Positions 31,285 to 35,610 of a stretch of DNA of 35,610 nucleotides are shown one piece after another (positions within the stretch are counted from its first letter, which is position 1; every line of letters starts with the position of its first letter). The position numbers were made by a program, and so were the translations under genes. The notes under the pieces were generated by a model, which had not been told where the DNA came from, ran no database searches, and was given only the letters and a program-made list of their open reading frames with translations. This DNA comes from Bacillota bacterium (GTDB lineage: Bacteria > Bacillota > Clostridia > Christensenellales > SZUA-584). The stretch is taken from positions 1 to 35,610 of the forward strand of contig JAEWTW010000042.1 in NCBI GenBank assembly GCA_023397655.1, given 5' to 3'.

Positions 31285-31329
31285 TTTGATATATTATAAT
31301 ATAACTTATTTTGAGTGGGAGATGAAAGA

Positions 31330-31572
31330 ATGAAATCTACAGGTATTGTCAGAAAAGTGGACTCTTTGGGTCGCATCGTTTTGCCGATCGAACTCAGAAG
31401 AGTGATGGGAATCGACATTAAAGATCCCATCGAAATTTTTGTCGACGACAGTCACATCGTGCTCGGCAAATACCAGCCCGCGTGCATATTCTGCGAAAGC
31501 GTCTCTGGCGTGTCGGAATTTAAGGGCGCGAAAGTCTGTGCGAACTGCATGGCGAAGCTGGGCCTCAAGTAA
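31330..31572 (+). CDS. abrB: AbrB/SpoVT-family transition-state regulator
   Basis: DNA-binding protein of 80 residues. Residues 1-50 form the swapped-hairpin AbrB domain (MKSTGIVRKVDSLGRIVLPIELRRVMGI, then DPIEIFVDDSHIVL). The C-terminus carries two CxxC pairs (CIFC and CANC), which probably bind zinc, as seen in many clostridial AbrB proteins. GGGAG eight bases before the ATG at 31330 is preferred to the GTG at 31315. Likely regulates transition to stationary phase or sporulation. It is divergent from spmA and convergent with rsmI, a position shared with abrB of Bacillus subtilis. Confidence 0.93.
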   Translation: MKSTGIVRKVDSLGRIVLPIELRRVMGIDIKDPIEIFVDDSHIVLGKYQPACIFCESVSGVSEFKGAKVCANCMAKLGLK

Positions 31573-31591
31573 ATTACATCAGCGGAAAAGC

Positions 31592-32401
31592 TTACAAGGT
31601 CAATTTGTAAGCACGATTCTTATTGATACCGAATGTATCAGATGCCGTTTTAGCGGCATCTTTTTTTGTCATCCCGCGGGCGATATAGCTGCGCAGCGCT
31701 TCTTTGATCACGTCGTCGCTGATTTCCCCGGTTTCCATCTGCGGCGCGCCGTCCACGATCAGCACATATTCCCCTTTGATCTCGCCCGAAAACGCCGCAC
31801 GCGCCTCAGCGATGCTGCCGCGAAACACCCGCTCATGCAACTTCGTCAGCTCCTTGGCGATAACGACGGGCCGTTCCGGTTCCGCCGCGGTCTCCAGCGC
31901 TTCCAGCGTATCCGCCAGCGCATGCGGGCTTTCGTAGATCACGCAAGGAAGGTCACTGCCCGCCGCACGCTCAAGCTGTTTCTTTCTTTCCGCGGACTTT
32001 TTGGACAGAAACCCCAGAAACACAAAGCCGCCGCCGATGCCCGACAGCGTCAGCGCAGTGATGGCCGCGCACGCCCCCGGCACGGATGTCACCTCAATGC
32101 CCTGCTGAGCCGCCTCTGTGACCAGCGCCGCGCCCGGGTCACAGATGAGCGGTGTGCCCGCGTCAGACACCAGCGCCGCGTTCTGCCCTTCCCGCAGCGC
32201 GTCCAGCAGCCACGCACGCTTCTCGGGCGTGCTGTGCTCGTGGAAGCTGACCAGCCGTGTGTGGATATCATAATGCGTCAGCAGCTTGCGCGTATGGCGC
32301 GTATCCTCCGCCGCGATGAAATCTACTTCCTTGAGCACGCGCAGCGCTCTTAAGCTGATGTCCTCCAGATTGCCGATCGGTGTTGCCACTATATAGAGCA
32401 T
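31592..32401 (-). CDS. rsmI: 16S rRNA (cytidine1402-2'-O)-methyltransferase
   Basis: SAM-dependent methyltransferase of the tetrapyrrole-methylase fold, acting on C1402 in the ribosomal P site. The 269-residue product starts LYIVATPIGNLEDISLRAL and contains AAEDTRHTRKLL, SDAGTPLICDPG, VPGACAAITALTLSG and YESPHALADTL, all family landmarks. GGGGAGGG precedes the ATG. The 3' end of the coding sequence also encodes, on the other strand, the abrB terminator. Located between yabB and abrB, as in Bacillus subtilis (yabC). Confidence 0.96.
   Translation of the reverse strand: MLYIVATPIGNLEDISLRALRVLKEVDFIAAEDTRHTRKLLTHYDIHTRLVSFHEHSTPEKRAWLLDALREGQNAALVSDAGTPLICDPGAALVTEAAQQGIEVTSVPGACAAITALTLSGIGGGFVFLGFLSKKSAERKKQLERAAGSDLPCVIYESPHALADTLEALETAAEPERPVVIAKELTKLHERVFRGSIAEARAAFSGEIKGEYVLIVDGAPQMETGEISDDVIKEALRSYIARGMTKKDAAKTASDTFGINKNRAYKLTL
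31640..31667 (+). terminator. abrB terminator embedded in rsmI coding sequence
   Basis: AGATGCCG (31640-31647) and CGGCATCT (31654-31661) form a perfect stem with a 6-nt loop followed by seven T residues. On the other strand the same bases encode the Lys-Lys-Asp-Ala-Ala-Lys-Thr-Ala-Ser-Asp segment near the RsmI C-terminus. Confidence 0.88.
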
Positions 32402-32427
32402 TCAGCCGCCCTCCCCGTATATCTTTT

Positions 32428-33183
32428 TCAGCGGTGGTGTGTATGTGCCATCCGTCTGTATATTGCCAGCTGAGGCAGAAAACGCATGCCCGGACGCGCG
32501 CCCTTGCGCGCCTCCACCAGCACGAACCCCGGCGGCTTGTCCGCCCGCGACGCCACAAGCTGAACCAGCTTGGGCTCCAGACTGTATTTTACAAGTACCG
32601 CCATCAGCTCCGCAAACCGCCCGGTGGGGTATATCATGTACAGCCGCCCGCCGGTGCGCAGCACCGCCGCCACGCTATGCGCGACATCCTCCAGCGTGCA
32701 GAGCAGCTCGCGCTTGGCGATGCCCACATGTTCGCTGGCATGTGGCTTGCCCGAATCCGCCTTTTCGTACGGCGGGTTGGTGACCACCACATCCAGCCCC
32801 GTGCCCAGCAGGCCCTTTGCCGCCTTGATGTCACCGCAGATAATATCAATCCGCTCCTCCAAGCCGTTCAGCGCCACGCTTCTTTGCGCCATCGCGCACA
32901 GCTCCGGCTGCACTTCGAGGCCAGTCACGCGCACGCCGGATACGCGCGCGCACAGCAATATCGGTATGATGCCGCCGCCCGTACCGAAGTCCGCCACGCG
33001 CTCGCCCGACTTTACCTGCGCAAAATGCGCCAGCAGCACCGCATCCGTTCCGAACGGGAAATAGGCGCTGTTCTGGAGTATGCAAAAACCGTTCTGCAGG
33101 TCCTCCAGCTGCTCACCCGGTAGCAGGTCGTGGCGGCTGTTCGCCATATTATCTTTTGTATCCACTGCGAAATGGTTTGCCAT
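32428..33183 (-). CDS. yabB: tRNA1(Val) (adenine37-N6)-methyltransferase family (YabB/TrmN6)
   Basis: SAM-dependent N6-adenine methyltransferase of 251 residues. It has FGTDAVLLAHFAQVKSGERV, the SAM motif VADFGTGGGIIPILL, LEVQPELCAMAQRSVALNGL and the catalytic VVTNPPYEK. GGGGGG just before the ATG at 33183 decides the start. It lies 26 bp upstream of rsmI in the same direction. The yazA (GIY-YIG) gene that sits between them in Bacillus subtilis is absent. Confidence 0.92.
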   Translation of the reverse strand: MANHFAVDTKDNMANSRHDLLPGEQLEDLQNGFCILQNSAYFPFGTDAVLLAHFAQVKSGERVADFGTGGGIIPILLCARVSGVRVTGLEVQPELCAMAQRSVALNGLEERIDIICGDIKAAKGLLGTGLDVVVTNPPYEKADSGKPHASEHVGIAKRELLCTLEDVAHSVAAVLRTGGRLYMIYPTGRFAELMAVLVKYSLEPKLVQLVASRADKPPGFVLVEARKGARPGMRFLPQLAIYRRMAHTHHR

Positions 33184-33279
33184 AAGCCCCCCGCCGTTTT
33201 TTATCCGCGGCTTTATTATAATACAGTATTCGTATAATTCAAACATGCCAATCCGGCTCAGTCAGGTTACCGCAGTGTT

Positions 33280-33318
33280 GAATTAAATCTTTACTAATTT
33301 AATTCGCTAAACTATAAT
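33280..33318 (+). promoter_or_regulatory. Promoter of amino acid ABC operon with inverted repeat
   Basis: TTTACT (33290-33295), 17-bp spacer, TATAAT (33313-33318). The -35 box lies inside an inverted repeat GAATTAAA (33280-33287) / TTTAATTC (33298-33305), a likely operator. Confidence 0.7.
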
Positions 33319-33362
33319 ACTCATGTATTTTCATTTCCACAACAATTAAGGAGGAACCGCTC

Positions 33363-34163
33363 ATGAAAAAGGTATTAATCATTTTACTGGTTGCGGCAAT
33401 GGCACTGTCGCTGATTGGCTGCGGCGGCACCGGTCAGGACGATTCCTGGAAAAAAATCGAGAAAAAAGGATCTTTCATTTTAGGCTTCGACGCCGGTTTT
33501 GCGCCGATGGGTTATAAGGATGACAACGGCGAATACGTCGGCTTTGACATCGATCTTGCCAAAGAAGTCGCATCCCGTCTTGGTCTTGAGATCGTCTATC
33601 AGCCCATCGACTGGGATTCCAAGGTGCTCGAGCTGGATGCCGGCAACATCGACGTAATCTGGAACGGCCTCACCATCACGGAAGAGCGCAAGAAGGAGAT
33701 ACTGTTCTCCGATCCGTACATGGACAACCGTCAGGTGATCGTGGTGGCTGCCAGTTCCGGTATCGCCTCCAAGGCTGACCTCTCCGGCAAGATTGTGGCG
33801 GCGCAGGTGGAATCCAGCGCGATGGAAGCCATCCGTGCCGATGCAGCCGTGATGGACACCTTCGGTGAGCTGATCGAAAGCCCGGACTACGTGCAGGCGC
33901 TGACCGAGTTGAAGAACGGCACCGTGGACGCCGTGGTGGTGGACGAGATGACCGCCCGTTACTATGTGCTGAAGGACGACCCGGATTCCTACATCATTCT
34001 TGACGACGATTTCGGCGACGAACAGTACGGCATCGGCTTCCGCCTCAAGGACCAGTCGTTCCGTGATAAGATTCAGGAGACGCTTCGCGCCATGATCGAA
34101 GACGGCACCGCGGAAGAAATCTCCCAGAAATGGTTCGGCGGCAACGTCATCATTTCCGGCTGA
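33363..34163 (+). CDS. Amino acid ABC transporter substrate-binding lipoprotein
   Basis: Extracellular solute-binding protein (SBP family 3) for a polar amino acid, 266 residues. The signal sequence ends in the lipobox LIGC (Cys20), so it is a membrane-anchored lipoprotein. The mature part has FILGFDAGFAPMGYKDDNGEYVGFDIDLAKEVASRLG, the VIWNGLTITEERKKEILFSDPYM segment, and the DAVVVDEMTARYYV and QYGIGFRLKD strands (read in parts), all typical of cystine, glutamine or arginine binders. The ligand cannot be decided. AAGGAGG precedes the ATG. First gene of the operon. Confidence 0.95.
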   Translation: MKKVLIILLVAAMALSLIGCGGTGQDDSWKKIEKKGSFILGFDAGFAPMGYKDDNGEYVGFDIDLAKEVASRLGLEIVYQPIDWDSKVLELDAGNIDVIWNGLTITEERKKEILFSDPYMDNRQVIVVAASSGIASKADLSGKIVAAQVESSAMEAIRADAAVMDTFGELIESPDYVQALTELKNGTVDAVVVDEMTARYYVLKDDPDSYIILDDDFGDEQYGIGFRLKDQSFRDKIQETLRAMIEDGTAEEISQKWFGGNVIISG

Positions 34164-34174
34164 GCAAACATATC

Positions 34175-34250
34175 AGGGCAGGTTCTTTTATGGCCTGCCC
34201 TGCGCTTTGCCGGCGGCTTTTATTTTAAGAGCTGCCGGCACAACGCAGGG
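34175..34250 (+). promoter_or_regulatory. Competing hairpins between binding protein and permease genes
   Basis: AGGGCAGG (34175-34182) can pair with CCTGCCCT (34194-34201). Alternatively CCCTGCG (34198-34204) pairs with CGCAGGG (34244-34250), enclosing GCCGGCGGC/GCTGCCGGC (34209-34217 with 34231-34239). They share CCCT, so only one can form. The second masks the GGGGG before the permease start. It probably sets the high binding-protein to permease ratio. Confidence 0.55.
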
Positions 34251-34266
34251 GGTGTAATACGAGCAA

Positions 34267-34926
34267 ATGATCTACTTTGAAGAAATTGATAAACTGTGGT
34301 CGCTCTTAAGGGAAATGCTGAAAGGCACGCTGACCACGCTTAATTTATGGGGATTCACGCTGTTATTCGCACTGCCGCTTGGGCTTCTTTTTTGTTTAAT
34401 GTATCTTTCCAAGAACAAGCTTTTAAGGGGCATATCCAAGGGCTACATTTTTCTGTTCCGCGGTACGCCGCTGTTGCTGCAGGTGATATTTATATTCTTC
34501 GGTATGCCGCTGCTCGGACTGAAAATCGACCGTATTCCAGCCGCCATTGTGGCTTTCTCGCTCAACTATGCCGCCTATTTTGCGGAGATATACCGCGGCG
34601 GCATGCAGTCCATTCCAAAAGGTCAGTATGAGGCAGCCAGCGTGCTGGGGCTGTCCGGCCGGGTAACGTTTTTCAAAGTCATACTGCCGCAGGTGATTAA
34701 GCGCATACTGCCGCCGATGGGCAACGAGATCATCACGCTCGTCAAGGATACCGCGCTGGTGTACGCTATTTCGGGCAACGACCTGATGAAGGAAGCGAAG
34801 GTTGCCATGTTGCGCGATTTCTCGTTTATTCCGCTTGTTATCGCCGCGATATTCTATCTGATCATGACAGGCGGACTGACGTCACTGTTCCGCCGTATCG
34901 AGCGCCGGTTCGACTATTACAAATAA
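34267..34926 (+). CDS. Amino acid ABC transporter permease (HisM/GlnP type)
   Basis: Integral membrane permease of 219 residues with about five membrane helices and the family N-terminal motif LWSLLREMLKGTLTTLNLW. The EAA loop reads YEAASVLGLSGRVTFFKVILPQ, the coupling site for the ATPase. The only in-frame start near the GGGGG motif is the ATG at 34267, with unusually long spacing (~15 bases), so the start is less certain. Second gene of the operon. Confidence 0.93.
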   Translation: MIYFEEIDKLWSLLREMLKGTLTTLNLWGFTLLFALPLGLLFCLMYLSKNKLLRGISKGYIFLFRGTPLLLQVIFIFFGMPLLGLKIDRIPAAIVAFSLNYAAYFAEIYRGGMQSIPKGQYEAASVLGLSGRVTFFKVILPQVIKRILPPMGNEIITLVKDTALVYAISGNDLMKEAKVAMLRDFSFIPLVIAAIFYLIMTGGLTSLFRRIERRFDYYK

Positions 34927-34935
34927 GGAGACGCC

Positions 34936-35610
34936 ATGTTAAGCGCAGTGAATATACATAAGAAATTCGGAAATCTTGAAGTGCTAAAGGGTGTGGACCT
35001 GTCGGTCAGTAAGGGCGACGTAATCGCGGTGATCGGCCCGTCCGGCAGCGGCAAATCCACGCTGCTGCGCTGCATCAACCTGCTGGAGGATGCAGACGAA
35101 GGCAGCCTTGAGATCGGCGGCGAGTATCTTTTCCGGACGCTTCATGGCAAACCGGTTTATCCCGAAGCAGCAAAAAAACACCAGCTGCGCAAAAAGCTCG
35201 GGCTGGTGTTTCAGGAGTTTCATCTGTTCCCGCACCTGTCGGTGATGCAGAACCTTATGCTTGCGCCGCTGCAGGAAGAGAACGCCGACAAGGCGGCGAT
35301 TGAGGAGAACTGCCGTGGTCTGCTCAAAAAAGTGGGGCTGCTGGACAAAGAAAAGGCGTATCCCTACCAGCTGTCCGGTGGTCAAAAGCAGCGTGTGGCC
35401 ATCGCGCGCGCCATGGCGCTGAGTCCGGAGATACTGTGCTTTGACGAGCCCACCTCCGCGCTGGACCCCGAGCTCACAGGCGAGGTGCTGCGCACCATCA
35501 AGCAGCTCGCGGCGGAGCACATGACGATGATCGTGGTCACGCACGAGATGGGCTTCGCAGGCGAGGTTGCCAAAGAGGTGGTGTTCATGGACGAGGGCTA
35601 CGTGATCGAG
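34936..35610 (+). CDS. Amino acid ABC transporter ATP-binding protein (partial, runs off right edge)
   Basis: ATPase of the polar amino acid transporter; 225 codons are seen and the 3' end is outside the window. Translation gives MLSAVNIHKKFGNLEVLKGV, Walker A GPSGSGKST, Q-loop VFQEFHLFPHLSV, signature LSGGQKQR, Walker B ILCFDEPTSALD and the switch histidine in VVTHEMGFA. About 15-25 residues are expected to be missing by family length. AAGGAG precedes the ATG, 9 bp after the permease stop. Third gene of the operon. Confidence 0.95.
   Translation, partial: MLSAVNIHKKFGNLEVLKGVDLSVSKGDVIAVIGPSGSGKSTLLRCINLLEDADEGSLEIGGEYLFRTLHGKPVYPEAAKKHQLRKKLGLVFQEFHLFPHLSVMQNLMLAPLQEENADKAAIEENCRGLLKKVGLLDKEKAYPYQLSGGQKQRVAIARAMALSPEILCFDEPTSALDPELTGEVLRTIKQLAAEHMTMIVVTHEMGFAGEVAKEVVFMDEGYVIE

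Overview
The window looks like a chromosomal segment from an anaerobic, spore-forming, probably motile member of the class Clostridia (Firmicutes). The evidence is the spore-maturation pair spmA/spmB, a Spo0E-like and a SpoIIE-type phosphatase, an AbrB-type regulator, the oxygen-sensitive ribonucleotide reductase NrdD/NrdG, a glycine T-box, and sigma-A promoters with Shine-Dalgarno sites typical of low-GC Gram-positives, although the coding DNA is GC-rich. The order yabB - rsmI - abrB (divergent) - metG - tatD matches the Bacillus subtilis region, with yazA missing and spmAB plus a radical SAM gene inserted. I do not assign a genus. No rRNA, tRNA, insertion sequence, prophage or CRISPR array was seen.

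Left part (1-11.3 kb): rplM-rpsI end at a bidirectional terminator facing a glycosyltransferase/acyltransferase pair whose reading frames overlap by 110 bp. Then come an HTH membrane regulator behind a helically phased TCTAC array, a PAS-SpoIIE phosphatase, a Spo0E-like protein, a mini WYL protein divergent from an L,D-transpeptidase (a pair of inverted TGTATACA sites lies between them), an NfeD-flotillin operon, a RluA-like protein with a destroyed catalytic motif, and an amt-glnK operon.

Middle (11.3-23.5 kb): amt has a 200-nt structured leader ending in a strong intrinsic terminator, back to back with the T-box leader of glycyl-tRNA synthetase. Next are ndk, a geranylgeranyl-reductase-like flavoprotein whose Shine-Dalgarno is buried in a perfect hairpin, a membrane diguanylate cyclase, fapA behind a sigma-28-type promoter, an ABC-F ATPase, and a three-gene operon (RlmI-like methyltransferase, RluA synthase, HAD phosphatase) with a structured 3' region.

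Right part (23.5-35.6 kb): nrdD-nrdG, with NrdR-like and tandem DnaA boxes around its promoter; the metG-tatD-radical SAM operon; spmA-spmB; divergent abrB, whose terminator lies inside the rsmI coding sequence; rsmI-yabB; and a polar amino acid ABC transporter operon (binding protein, permease, ATPase) that runs off the right edge.

No single island encodes an obviously new system. The most unusual signals are regulatory (amt leader, nrdD promoter, TCTAC array, buried Shine-Dalgarno) plus the catalytically degenerate pseudouridine synthase.
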